A DNA stretch of 64,000 nucleotides from Pelagerythrobacter aerophilus (GTDB taxonomy: Bacteria; Pseudomonadota; Alphaproteobacteria; Sphingomonadales; Sphingomonadaceae), in NCBI RefSeq assembly GCF_003581645.1, contig NZ_QXFK01000016.1, positions 124,001-188,000 of the forward strand, in the 5' to 3' direction. Shown in pieces: positions 54,495 through 62,687 of this stretch (its first letter is position 1; every line of letters starts with the position of its first letter). The notes beneath the pieces are model-generated. The model had not been told where the DNA came from, searched no databases, and worked only from the letters and a program-made list of their open reading frames with translations. The translations under genes were made by a program, and so were the position numbers.

Positions 54495-55297
54495 CGGCCG
54501 AGCGGACGCGCCTGCTGGCGCGCCATCTTGCGAACCCGCCCGGGCATCCAGCGCGAGGCGAAGGCCATCCGGCGCGCCGTCTGTCCGACCAGCGTGTGCA
54601 GCCGGTCGCCGTGCACCGCATCCCATGCCGCCTGGGCGACGTCGCCGACCGGCGTGATCTCCAGCCCCGCCGCCTTGACCCGATCGCGGATCGCCTCGTT
54701 GCTGGCGGCGTTGGGCGTGTGCTCGAGCAGCGGCGTGTCGATGAAGCCGGGGCACAACGAGCGCACCCGGATCCCGAACTCGGCCCATTCGGCATCGAGT
54801 GCCTCGGTCACACCGCGCACGCCGAACTTGGTCGCCGAATAGACCGACGCGCCGCTGGTGCCGTAGATGCCGGCGGCGCTCGCGGTGTTGAGCAGGCAGC
54901 TTCCCGGCGCCGTCCTCTGCAGGTGCGGGAGCGCGGCCTGCGCACCGTAGAGCACGCCTTTCAGATTGATGTCGATGCAGCGGTCGATTTCCTCGACCGT
55001 GTTCTCGCTGAGCGAGCCGCCGAGGGGAATGCCGGCATTGTTGGCGACCACGTCGATCCGCCCGTCGGCCGCCTTGGCAAACGCCTCCAGCGCCGTGTCC
55101 CAGGCGGCGCGGTCGCGCACGTCGAACTTGTGCGCGTAAGTGAACTCGTTGCCGATCCCGGCCAGCGTTTCTCGCATGCCGGCGTTGTCGATGTCGCCTA
55201 CCCCGACAAACCAGCCCCGCTGGCCGAAGAGTTGCGCGATCGCCCGGCCTATGCCGGAGCCGCCGCCGGTTATGAAGATCGCTTTCCGCTCACTCAT
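54491..55297 (-). CDS. Short-chain dehydrogenase/reductase
   Basis: This 268-aa classical SDR has TGGGSGIG (10-17), NNAG (about 90-93), the catalytic Ser in NTASAAG and YSATK. It is NAD(P)-dependent; the substrate is unknown. An extra C-terminal basic tail ([20 protein letters not shown]) is unusual and could bind membrane or DNA. Its end overlaps the phhB end by four bases on the other strand. Confidence 0.88.
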   Translation of the reverse strand: MSERKAIFITGGGSGIGRAIAQLFGQRGWFVGVGDIDNAGMRETLAGIGNEFTYAHKFDVRDRAAWDTALEAFAKAADGRIDVVANNAGIPLGGSLSENTVEEIDRCIDINLKGVLYGAQAALPHLQRTAPGSCLLNTASAAGIYGTSGASVYSATKFGVRGVTEALDAEWAEFGIRVRSLCPGFIDTPLLEHTPNAASNEAIRDRVKAAGLEITPVGDVAQAAWDAVHGDRLHTLVGQTARRMAFASRWMPGRVRKMARQQARPLGR

Positions 55298-55368
55298 TTC
55301 GGTATTCTCCCTCCCATCTCCGGGGCGGAGGGATAGACTGGGCTGACAGGCTTGTCAGCCGCGTTTCG

Positions 55369-55986
55369 TCAGAGCGCAGGGTTGTTGTAGCTGTGCCAGG
55401 TCAGGAGCGACACGGCGCCGCGATGCGGCCGCCATGCTTCGGCCAGTGCGCGAGTCTCCTTTTCGGATGGTCGCGCCTCGAGGCCGAGGATCTTGCCGAT
55501 ACCGACCTGCACAGCAAGGTCGCCCGCCGGCCAGATGTCGGGCCGTCCCTCGGCGAAGAGCAGGTAGATCTCCGCCGACCAGCGGCCGATGCCCTTGATC
55601 CGGGTCAGCTCGGCGATGGCTTCCTCGTCGTCGGCGGGCAGCCGGTCCAGGTCGAGCTCGCCGCTCACCACCAGTTCGGACAGCGAGCGGGCGTAGCCCT
55701 GCTTCTGACGCGAGAGGCCGCAGGCGCGCAGCGTGTCGAAATCGCGCGACAGCAATTCGGTGGGGGCGACCTCTTCGCCCAGTTCCGCCTCCAGCTTGCG
55801 CCAGACCGACGCGGCGGCCGCGACGCTGACCTGCTGGCCGACGATCGTGCGCAGCAGCGTGAGGTATCCGGTCGGGCGGATACGCGGCTCGGGATAGCCG
55901 ACCCGCGACAGCGCCTCCGCCAGCTTCGGTTCGCGCGCAGCCACTTCGTCCAGCCCCTCGCGCAGCTGCTCGCTCGTCAATCCCAT
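55369..55986 (-). CDS. DNA-3-methyladenine glycosylase II-like
   Basis: This 205-aa HhH-GPD protein has the AlkA-type core [19 protein letters not shown] and the helix-hairpin-helix [17 protein letters not shown]. The catalytic aspartate is in [11 protein letters not shown], and the tail has [12 protein letters not shown]. It excises alkylated bases in base excision repair. It is shorter than E. coli AlkA because it lacks the N-terminal domain, as do many bacterial members. The ATG at 55986 is the only sensible start. Confidence 0.88.
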   Translation of the reverse strand: MGLTSEQLREGLDEVAAREPKLAEALSRVGYPEPRIRPTGYLTLLRTIVGQQVSVAAAASVWRKLEAELGEEVAPTELLSRDFDTLRACGLSRQKQGYARSLSELVVSGELDLDRLPADDEEAIAELTRIKGIGRWSAEIYLLFAEGRPDIWPAGDLAVQVGIGKILGLEARPSEKETRALAEAWRPHRGAVSLLTWHSYNNPAL

Positions 55987-56074
55987 CGTCCGCCGCTTGC
56001 CTTCATCCGTTCGATTGCCTAGCAGCCCGCGCAAAGCGGCCTGTACTGGCCGGGCCATAGGGGAAGAGTACGCA

Positions 56075-56392
56075 ATGCCCAAGCTGATCGTCGTCAATCG
56101 CGCCGGCGAGGAATCCGCCATCGACGTGGCCGACGGCCTGACGGTGATGGAGGCCATCCGCGACAACGGCTTCGACGAGTTGCTCGCGCTGTGCGGCGGC
56201 TGCTGCTCGTGCGCGACCTGCCACGTGCACGTCGACCCGGCATTCAAGGACGCCCTGCCGGCGATGAGCGAGGACGAGGACGACCTGCTCGAAAGCAGCG
56301 ACCACCGCGACGAGAATTCGCGCCTCGGCTGCCAGATTCCCTTCACTGCCGATCTCGACGGTCTGAAGGTGACGATCGCCGAGGAAGACTGA
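56075..56392 (+). CDS. 2Fe-2S ferredoxin
   Basis: This 105-aa adrenodoxin-type ferredoxin has cluster cysteines C40, C46, C49 and C86 ([11 protein letters not shown], then RLGCQIP), the spacing of the Isc-type family. It transfers electrons, often to P450s or in Fe-S assembly. Upstream GGGGAAGAG gives the start. An in-frame start 78 bases earlier is rejected. It is divergent from the AlkA-like gene and followed by a palindromic repeat. Confidence 0.92.
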   Translation: MPKLIVVNRAGEESAIDVADGLTVMEAIRDNGFDELLALCGGCCSCATCHVHVDPAFKDALPAMSEDEDDLLESSDHRDENSRLGCQIPFTADLDGLKVTIAEED

Positions 56393-56400
56393 CGAACCGA

Positions 56401-56433
56401 TCCTCCCCATTGGGCTTCGCAAAATGGGGAGGA
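56401..56433. repeat. Palindromic intergenic repeat
   Basis: TCCTCCCCATT (56401-56411) pairs exactly with AATGGGGAGGA (56423-56433) across an 11-base loop. It lies 8 bases after the ferredoxin stop. No T-run follows. The element looks like the REP-type spacer palindromes found elsewhere in the window, but has its own arm sequence. Confidence 0.65.
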
Positions 56434-56522
56434 GCTGAGGATCATCACATCATAGGACTCATATCCGCGCGCAAACTGCAATTGCATTGCGTGCGCGCTG
56501 CGGGAAACCTAGCTGTAGGCTG

Positions 56523-57524
56523 ATGACCGCACCTGCGCCTACTCCCGATACCCTGGACCTCATCGGCAACACGCCTCTCGTTCTGCTCAAGGGGCCGAGC
56601 GAGGCGGCCGATTGCGAAATCTGGGGCAAATGCGAATTCGCCAACCCAGGCGCCAGCGTGAAGGACCGCGCGGCACTCGGGATCATCCGCGATGCCGAGG
56701 CACGCGGGGAGCTCAAGCCCGGCGGCTGCGTGGTCGAAGGGACGGCGGGCAATACCGGTATCGGCATCGCGCTCGTCGCCAATGCGCTCGGCTACCGCAC
56801 GATCATCGTCATGCCGGACAACCAGAGCCGCGAGAAGATGGCGACCCTGCGCGCGCTCGGCGCAGAGCTCGTGCTCGTCCCGCCGACCAAGTATTCCGAC
56901 TGCAACCACTTCGTCCACACCAGCCGGCGTCTGGCGGAGGAGACCGAAGGGGCGATCTGGGCCAACCAGTTCGACAACGTCGCCAACCGCAAGGCGCATA
57001 TCGAAGGCACCGCGGCGGAGCTGTGGGAACAGCTCGAAGGCCGGATCGACGGCTTCACCTGCGCCGCGGGCACCGGCGGCACGATCGCGGGCGTCGGCAT
57101 GGGCCTCAAGGAATTCGACGAGACGGTGACCATCGCGCTCACCGATCCGCACGGCGCCGCGCTGTTCAACTTCTACGCGCATGGCGAGCTGAAGGCCGAA
57201 GGCAGCTCGGTCGCGGAAGGGATCGGGCAGGGCCGGATCACCGCCAACCTCGAAGGCGCGCCGATCGATACCCAGTTCCGCGTTTCCGACGAGGAAGGGC
57301 TCAAATGGGTCGGACGGCTCCTGCGCGAGGAAGGGCTGTGCCTGGGCCTGTCGTCGGGCATCAACGTCGCCGGCGCGGTCGCGCTCGGCCGGCAGCTCGG
57401 CAAGGGATCGCGCGTGGCGACCGTGCTGTGCGACACCGGCTTCCGGTATCTCTCCACGCTCTACAACCGCGAGTGGCTCGAAGCGAAGGGCCTCCCGGTG
57501 TTCGACTGGCTCGAACGCGATTGA
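56523..57524 (+). CDS. cysK: Cysteine synthase A
   Basis: This 333-aa PLP enzyme has the cofactor lysine K47 in NPGASVKDRAALG, the EGTAGNTGIGIAL substrate loop and the GTGGTIAGVG phosphate cup. It condenses O-acetylserine with sulfide to give cysteine. The ATG at 56523 is preceded by a short GTAGGCTG; a start 36 bases upstream is less likely. It stands alone between the ferredoxin gene and an envelope-like pair. Confidence 0.93.
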   Translation: MTAPAPTPDTLDLIGNTPLVLLKGPSEAADCEIWGKCEFANPGASVKDRAALGIIRDAEARGELKPGGCVVEGTAGNTGIGIALVANALGYRTIIVMPDNQSREKMATLRALGAELVLVPPTKYSDCNHFVHTSRRLAEETEGAIWANQFDNVANRKAHIEGTAAELWEQLEGRIDGFTCAAGTGGTIAGVGMGLKEFDETVTIALTDPHGAALFNFYAHGELKAEGSSVAEGIGQGRITANLEGAPIDTQFRVSDEEGLKWVGRLLREEGLCLGLSSGINVAGAVALGRQLGKGSRVATVLCDTGFRYLSTLYNREWLEAKGLPVFDWLERD

Positions 57525-57554
57525 CTGGCCTGCGCGATGGCGTAGCCTGACAGC

Positions 57555-57920
57555 ATGCGCAGGATAGGCGACATTCTCGGTGCGAGGCGCCGGGGCGGCC
57601 CCGAGGAAACGGCCGTGGGCATCGCCGGCACGCGTTCGGAGTCGCTGCACCGGCTGCAGGTCGGGCTCTCCGGTCTGGCGGCAATCGTGCTGATGCTGGC
57701 TCTCGCCAACGTGATCATGGACCGCGCCAACCGCACGGAGGCGGCCAGCGTGCCCGATGCCGCGGCGACCGTGCTGCCTCCGGTGCACAGCCAGCAGAAC
57801 GATCCTCTGGCCGACGCGGGCGTGGTTCCCGACGTTCCGGTCCGTCCGGAACCGACGCCGACGTCCACGCAAGTTCCGGTGATAGTGCTCGATCCGGACG
57901 ATGCGCCTGACCCGGAATAA
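57555..57920 (+). CDS. Single-pass membrane protein of unknown function
   Basis: This 121-aa protein has a basic N-terminus, one membrane helix (SGLAAIVLMLALANVIM) and a disordered Pro/Thr/Asp-rich periplasmic tail ending DPDDAPDPE. No known domain is seen. The following gene begins inside its last 20 bases, so the two are probably translated together. The start has only a weak SD. Confidence 0.6.
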   Translation: MRRIGDILGARRRGGPEETAVGIAGTRSESLHRLQVGLSGLAAIVLMLALANVIMDRANRTEAASVPDAAATVLPPVHSQQNDPLADAGVVPDVPVRPEPTPTSTQVPVIVLDPDDAPDPE

Positions 57921-58680
57921 GCTGGCGATTCTCGCCGCAGCGACGGCAGTCGTCATTGCGCTTGCGGGCTGGGGGCTCGCCGGTGCAGGGCGCCCCAAGC
58001 CTGTGCTCGGACTCTTCACCACGCTGCCGATCTACTGGGCGGAAGCCGCCGACATGTCCGAAATGCTCAACCGGCAGGCCCACCCCGGCTGGGTCCGCGG
58101 CGCGCTGGACGATCGTTTCGAACTCTTCCCGCTCGATACGCTCGCCGCACCGGAAAGCGGCGCGGCGCGCGATCTCGACGATATCGACGTCCTTCTCCTG
58201 GCCCAGCCCCGCGCGCTGTCGCCGCAGGAGAACGTCGCGCTCGACGACTGGGTCCGGGCGGGCGGCCACGTGCTGGTCTTCGCCGATCCGATGCTGACGG
58301 TGGAGTCGCGCTTCGCGATCGGCGATCGGCGCCGGCCGCAGGACGTCGCGCTGCTTTCGCCGATCCTCCGCCGCTGGGGACTGGAGATGCATTTCGATCC
58401 CGAGCAGACCGCCGGGGAGCGGACGATCGCCACCGACACCACGCCGATCCCGGTCAATCTCGCGGGAACTCTCCATCCGGTCGACGGCTACCCGACCAGC
58501 ACCGAGGATTGCTGGATCGCCTACGACCGGCTGTTCGCGCAGTGCGCCATCGAGGCGGGCGTCGCCACAGTGGTCGCCGATGCTGCCTTGTTCGAGGAAG
58601 CGGACGGCGAGCGAGGCGAGGTGCGGGCCGACGCGCTCGAATGGCTTACCGCGAGCGCCTTCAGCGACGCTCGGCGCTGA
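57901..58680 (+). CDS. GldG/DUF4350-like envelope protein
   Basis: This 259-aa protein has one N-terminal membrane anchor (KLAILAAATAVVIALAGWGLAG) and a periplasmic domain. That domain resembles the intrinsic-auxiliary ABC domain of GldG-type proteins (LGLFTTLPIYWAE; DDIDVLLLAQPRALSPQENVALDDWVRAGGHVLVFADP). I infer an envelope protein of unknown role. It overlaps the preceding gene by 20 bases and stands just before the dcw cluster. Confidence 0.65.
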   Translation: MRLTRNKLAILAAATAVVIALAGWGLAGAGRPKPVLGLFTTLPIYWAEAADMSEMLNRQAHPGWVRGALDDRFELFPLDTLAAPESGAARDLDDIDVLLLAQPRALSPQENVALDDWVRAGGHVLVFADPMLTVESRFAIGDRRRPQDVALLSPILRRWGLEMHFDPEQTAGERTIATDTTPIPVNLAGTLHPVDGYPTSTEDCWIAYDRLFAQCAIEAGVATVVADAALFEEADGERGEVRADALEWLTASAFSDARR

Positions 58681-58725
58681 GTATCGGCACAACCGGGGAT
58701 TTTACGGGACGGGATGGGGCTCCGT

Positions 58726-58751
58726 GCGGGATCGCGCGGGAATCTGCGGGG
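58726..58751 (+). promoter_or_regulatory. Three 10-bp-phased GCGGGA boxes upstream of mraZ
   Basis: GCGGGA, GCGGGA and GCGGGG begin at 58726, 58736 and 58746, each separated by four bases. ATGGGG (58714-58719) may be a degenerate fourth. MraZ proteins bind G-rich direct repeats of this kind ahead of their own gene. The copies here are exact enough to suggest a real site, about 250 bases before mraZ. Confidence 0.5.
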
Positions 58752-58829
58752 AATCCGTGCCCTTGCGAACACCTGCAAGAGCGGTGGTGCCCATAATTTT
58801 TGCTTGTTTAGCAATGGATTACAGACTCA

Positions 58830-58864
58830 TCCCCTATAATCCCCTAAATTTCCCTTTCTTCCCG
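58830..58864 (-). promoter_or_regulatory. TCCCC boxes every 10 bases over a TATAAT
   Basis: TCCCC, TCCCC, TTCCC and TCCCG begin at 58830, 58840, 58850 and 58860, a perfect 10-base period. A TATAAT (58835-58840) lies among them and could be the -10 of the dcw promoter, although no good -35 is seen. On the other strand they read GGGGA, like the array at 58726. The 320-base spacer 58681-59000 is otherwise without a gene. Confidence 0.55.
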
Positions 58865-59000
58865 CATCTACCCGGTTTAGAAATGCCTTCTATCGGACAG
58901 GTCGTCTCGCGCTGCGTCCCGATTCGCGGGGTGAGCCGCCAGTGTTTGCGCGCTGGCGGAGGCGGGGAAGGCATGTCCGCAGGAGCAAACCCTTTGGGTG

Positions 59001-59519
59001 ATGGGGGCGGACCCGGTGCCGGAGGCGCAGAAATTCACAGGATTTAGCGGTCAGGCCTTGTCGCTGGCAGGCGACAAGGGCCGCTATGTCCTGCCGTCCG
59101 CCTTCCGCAACCTCGTCAAGGAATCGAGCGACGGCCGGATCCTCTGCATCGACAAGCATCCCAAGCTCGATTGCCTCGTCGGCTTCGGCCTCTCGCGCCA
59201 TGACGAGCTCGAGGCGCAGCTCGACCGGGAAGAGGACATGGCCTGGAAGCGCGGGCTCGATTTCGACCGCGACACCCGCGCCGCGCAGCTCTTCGGCTAC
59301 ATGCGCGTCCCGTTCGACGACAGCGGGCGCTTCATCATGCCATCGCACCTCGTGCGTCTCGGAAAGATCGAGGACCAGCTTTACTTCCACGGACTCGGCC
59401 GCTTCTTCACCATCTGGAACCCGGCCGAACTGGCGCGGATGAACGACGACTGGGCGAGCGCCAAGGGTGCCTGCGCGGATCTCGTCGCCGAGCAGGAAGC
59501 CAAGGCGGCGCGCAAATGA
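59001..59519 (+). CDS. mraZ: Transcriptional regulator MraZ
   Basis: This protein is about 172 aa. Its two MraZ/SpoVT-AbrB repeats are visible ([16 protein letters not shown] and [16 protein letters not shown]). MraZ represses its own dcw operon by binding upstream repeats. Start candidates are ATG 59001 and GTG 59016; the second has GGGGGCGG close by and gives a more family-like VPEAQKFTG. It is the first gene of mraZ-rsmH-ftsL-ftsI-murE and its end overlaps rsmH. Confidence 0.9.
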   Translation: MGADPVPEAQKFTGFSGQALSLAGDKGRYVLPSAFRNLVKESSDGRILCIDKHPKLDCLVGFGLSRHDELEAQLDREEDMAWKRGLDFDRDTRAAQLFGYMRVPFDDSGRFIMPSHLVRLGKIEDQLYFHGLGRFFTIWNPAELARMNDDWASAKGACADLVAEQEAKAARK

Positions 59520-60460
59520 GCGGCGCCGCAACTCCGCATGTCCCGGTGCTTCTCGACGAAGTGCTCGCGGCGCTCGCCCCGGCCGCGGGCGACGTGATCG
59601 TCGACGCCACCTTCGGCGCCGGCGGCTACACACGGGCGCTGCTCGACGCGGGCGCGACCGTCCATGCCTTCGACCGCGATCCCGACGCGATCGCCGCCGG
59701 CCGCACCTGGCCGGAAACGTCCGAGCAGCCCCCGCGCCTCGTCCTCCACCCGCGGCGCTTTTCCGAGATGGTCGAGGCGCTGGGCGAGGCGGGCATGGCG
59801 CAAGTCGACGGCGTGGCGATGGACATCGGCGTGTCCTCGATGCAGCTCGACCAGGCGGAACGCGGTTTCGCCTTCTCGGCCGACGGGCCGCTCGACATGA
59901 CCATGAGCCGGTCCGGGCCCAATGCTGCGGATTTCGTCAATAATGCCGACGAGGCGGAGATCGCCGACGTGCTCTACCGCTATGGCGAGGAGCGCCAGTC
60001 GCGCCGGGTCGCGCGCGCGATCGTCGCAGCGCGGCCGCTTTCAACGACGGGCGATCTGGCGCGCGTGGTGCGCAAGGCCCTCGGTTACCGCGCGGGCGCG
60101 CCGAAAGACCCGGCGACGCGCAGCTTTCAGGCGATCCGCATTCACGTCAACGCCGAACTGGACGAACTCATGACCGGCCTTGCCGCCGCCGAAGCCCTGC
60201 TGCGCGAAGGCGGGCGGCTTGCGGTCGTCAGCTTTCACAGCCTGGAGGACCGTATCGTGAAGCGCTTCCTGCGCGAGGCTTCGGCCGTGACCGCCGGCTC
60301 GCGCCATCTGCCGCAGGTTCAGGCCGCGCCGGCAGTCTTCACCAAGATATCGCGGGCCGTGCGCCCGGGCGAGGCCGAGGTCGCGCGCAATCCGCGCGCG
60401 CGCTCGGCCGTGTTGCGCCACGCGGTCCGCACTGCCGCGCCGGCGCGGGAGGCGGCATGA
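59516..60460 (+). CDS. rsmH: 16S rRNA m4C1402 methyltransferase
   Basis: This 314-aa protein shows the RsmH start [13 protein letters not shown], the SAM motif [15 protein letters not shown] and [22 protein letters not shown]. The late [17 protein letters not shown] is also characteristic. It methylates N4 of C1402 in 16S rRNA. It overlaps mraZ (ATGA) and ftsL, the usual dcw arrangement. Confidence 0.96.
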   Translation: MSGAATPHVPVLLDEVLAALAPAAGDVIVDATFGAGGYTRALLDAGATVHAFDRDPDAIAAGRTWPETSEQPPRLVLHPRRFSEMVEALGEAGMAQVDGVAMDIGVSSMQLDQAERGFAFSADGPLDMTMSRSGPNAADFVNNADEAEIADVLYRYGEERQSRRVARAIVAARPLSTTGDLARVVRKALGYRAGAPKDPATRSFQAIRIHVNAELDELMTGLAAAEALLREGGRLAVVSFHSLEDRIVKRFLREASAVTAGSRHLPQVQAAPAVFTKISRAVRPGEAEVARNPRARSAVLRHAVRTAAPAREAA

Positions 60461-60969
60461 TGACGGTCGGTAGCCGCATGCGTCAGATCGGGTGGGCCGT
60501 CGTGCTCAGCATCTGCCTCGCCGGATTCGTCGTGCTGACCTTCCGGGTCAACGCGGTGAAGAGTGAGGTGCGCCTGGCCGAACGCCAGATCATCGCGCTC
60601 GAGCGCGAGAACCTGCTGCTCGAAACCGAGTTCGAAACGCGCGCGAACCAGCAGCAGCTGGCGAACTGGAATCGGGTCGAATTCGGCTATCAGGCGCCGC
60701 GGGCCGACCAGTTCCTCGATAACGAGCGGGAGCTCGCTGCGCTCGGTCTGCCGCGCGCGATCGGCGGACCGGAACCGATCCGCGTGGCCCGCGCGCCCGC
60801 TGCCGAGACGACGAGCTTCCCGAAGATGGTGTCTCCCGTCACCGGCCAGCCCGCCGACACGGACGAGGATCGCCCGGAGGGAGAGCGGGTCGCCACCGCG
60901 CGTTCGCTCTCCGACCGGTTGTCCGACAAGGTCGCGTTCGAGACGGCGTTCGCAGAGTTCTCCGAATGA
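60457..60969 (+). CDS. ftsL: Cell division protein FtsL
   Basis: This 170-aa protein has one membrane helix ([19 protein letters not shown]), a short coiled-coil ([22 protein letters not shown]) and a disordered tail. FtsL joins FtsB and FtsQ in the septal complex and activates FtsWI. The identity rests on this layout and on its position between rsmH and ftsI. It overlaps both neighbours by 4 bases. Confidence 0.88.
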   Translation: MMTVGSRMRQIGWAVVLSICLAGFVVLTFRVNAVKSEVRLAERQIIALERENLLLETEFETRANQQQLANWNRVEFGYQAPRADQFLDNERELAALGLPRAIGGPEPIRVARAPAAETTSFPKMVSPVTGQPADTDEDRPEGERVATARSLSDRLSDKVAFETAFAEFSE

Positions 60970-62687
60970 ATGCGCTGACCGTCAGCACGGCGATTTCGGT
61001 CGGGCGGGTTCATTTCATCACCAACCGCCAGCGCTCGCTCACCGTCGCGCGGTGGCGGGCGTTGTGGCTGGCGCTGCTGTTCGTTGCGATCGGCGTCGTC
61101 GCGCTCGTGCGGATCGCCTTCCTCGGCCTCAGCGATCGGGCAACCACCGTCGCCTCGCTCGAGGAAGCGCTTCTCCCGCCGCGCGGCGAAATCACCGACC
61201 GCAACGGCGTGCCGCTGGCCCGGGCCTTCCCGGCCTATGCGCTGTGGTACAATCCCGATGCGCTGGGCGAGGACGGAGAGCCACTGGTCAAGGACCCCAA
61301 ACAGGTCGCAGCCGAACTCGCAGCGATCTTCCCCGACCTCGATGTGGATGAGGTCGCCGGGCAGCTCGCCTCGGGCAAGCCCGGCTATATCCGGCGCCGC
61401 GTCCTGCCCGAGGACGCGAACCGGGTGCAGGCGATCGGCGAGCTCGCGCTGGAGATGCCGCAGGAGACCGACCGCTACTATCCGCAGGGGCGCATGGCCG
61501 CGCACGTGCTCGGCTATGTCGACGCGATGGGCAACGGCCAGGTCGGAATGGAGGAGGTCCTCGACAAGCGCCTGACCGACCCGGCGCATCGCGGCGAGCC
61601 GGCTGCGCTGTCGATCGACGTGCGGGTGCAGGGCGCGCTGGAGGACGAGCTGCGCCGCGGCATGCTCGCGGTCAACGCGCTCGGCGCTGCCGGGATCGTG
61701 CTCGACGTCGACACCGGGGAAGTCCTCGCGCTTGCCTCGCTGCCCGAGTTCAACCCGAACAAGATCGACGCCGAGGGCGAATCGTACATGTTCAACCGGG
61801 TGACCAACCAGGTCTACGAGCTCGGATCGACCTTCAAGCCGCTCACTGTCGCCGCGGCGATCGACGCCGGGGTGGTGCGCGACTTCGGCTACCGCTACGA
61901 CGCGGGCCCCGTGCCCATCGCCGGTTACACGATCAGGGACAGCCACCCGCTCGGCGCGACGCTCAACGTGCCCGAAGCGCTGATCCATTCGTCGAATACC
62001 GTCACGGCGCGGATCGCGGACGAGCTCGGCCCGGAACGTTTGCGCCAGACGATGATCGATCTCGGCATGAACGAGCGGCCCTATATCGAGCTGCCCGCGC
62101 GCGGCATGCCCCTCTGGCCCAAGGAGGACTGGTCGCGCATCCGCACGATGACCGTCGGCTTCGGGCACGGCATCGCCGTCACCCCGCTGCATCTCGCGAG
62201 CGGCTACGCCGCCATGGTCAACGGCGGCATCTGGCGGCCGGCGACGATGCACAAGCTCGAGGCCGGCGAAGCGCCCCGGGGACGCCGGGTGTTCAAGGCT
62301 TCGACCAGTGCGCGGATGCGCCAGCTCCTGCGGATGATCGCGGTCTACGGCACCGGCCGCAACGCCAACGCGGCGGGTTACCGCGTCGGCGGCAAGACCG
62401 GATCGGCCGAGAAGCCGGGCGCCGGCGGCTATCAGCACAGCGCGCTCATCTCGACGTTCGCCGCAGCCTTTCCGATGGACCGCCCGCGCTACGTCGTCGT
62501 CGCCATGCTCGACGAGCCCAAGGGCACCACGGCCAGCTCGTTCCAGCGGACCGCCGCCTGGAATGCCGCGCCGATCGTCGGCAATCTCATCCCGCGGATC
62601 GGGCCGCTGCTCGGCGTGCGTCCGGACAATGCACGCGACGTCGACATCAGCGATCTGCGGCCGCTGATCGGCGGAGCGGACAAGTGA
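60966..62687 (+). CDS. ftsI: Septal transpeptidase FtsI (PBP3)
   Basis: This 573-aa class B PBP has an N-terminal membrane helix (about 30-50), a pedestal domain (GEITDRNGVPLAR) and the transpeptidase domain. The active serine is S288 in GSTFKPL, followed by the SSNT motif and the VGGKTGSAEK box. It crosslinks septal peptidoglycan. The start overlaps ftsL and the stop overlaps murE. Confidence 0.96.
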   Translation: MNALTVSTAISVGRVHFITNRQRSLTVARWRALWLALLFVAIGVVALVRIAFLGLSDRATTVASLEEALLPPRGEITDRNGVPLARAFPAYALWYNPDALGEDGEPLVKDPKQVAAELAAIFPDLDVDEVAGQLASGKPGYIRRRVLPEDANRVQAIGELALEMPQETDRYYPQGRMAAHVLGYVDAMGNGQVGMEEVLDKRLTDPAHRGEPAALSIDVRVQGALEDELRRGMLAVNALGAAGIVLDVDTGEVLALASLPEFNPNKIDAEGESYMFNRVTNQVYELGSTFKPLTVAAAIDAGVVRDFGYRYDAGPVPIAGYTIRDSHPLGATLNVPEALIHSSNTVTARIADELGPERLRQTMIDLGMNERPYIELPARGMPLWPKEDWSRIRTMTVGFGHGIAVTPLHLASGYAAMVNGGIWRPATMHKLEAGEAPRGRRVFKASTSARMRQLLRMIAVYGTGRNANAAGYRVGGKTGSAEKPGAGGYQHSALISTFAAAFPMDRPRYVVVAMLDEPKGTTASSFQRTAAWNAAPIVGNLIPRIGPLLGVRPDNARDVDISDLRPLIGGADK

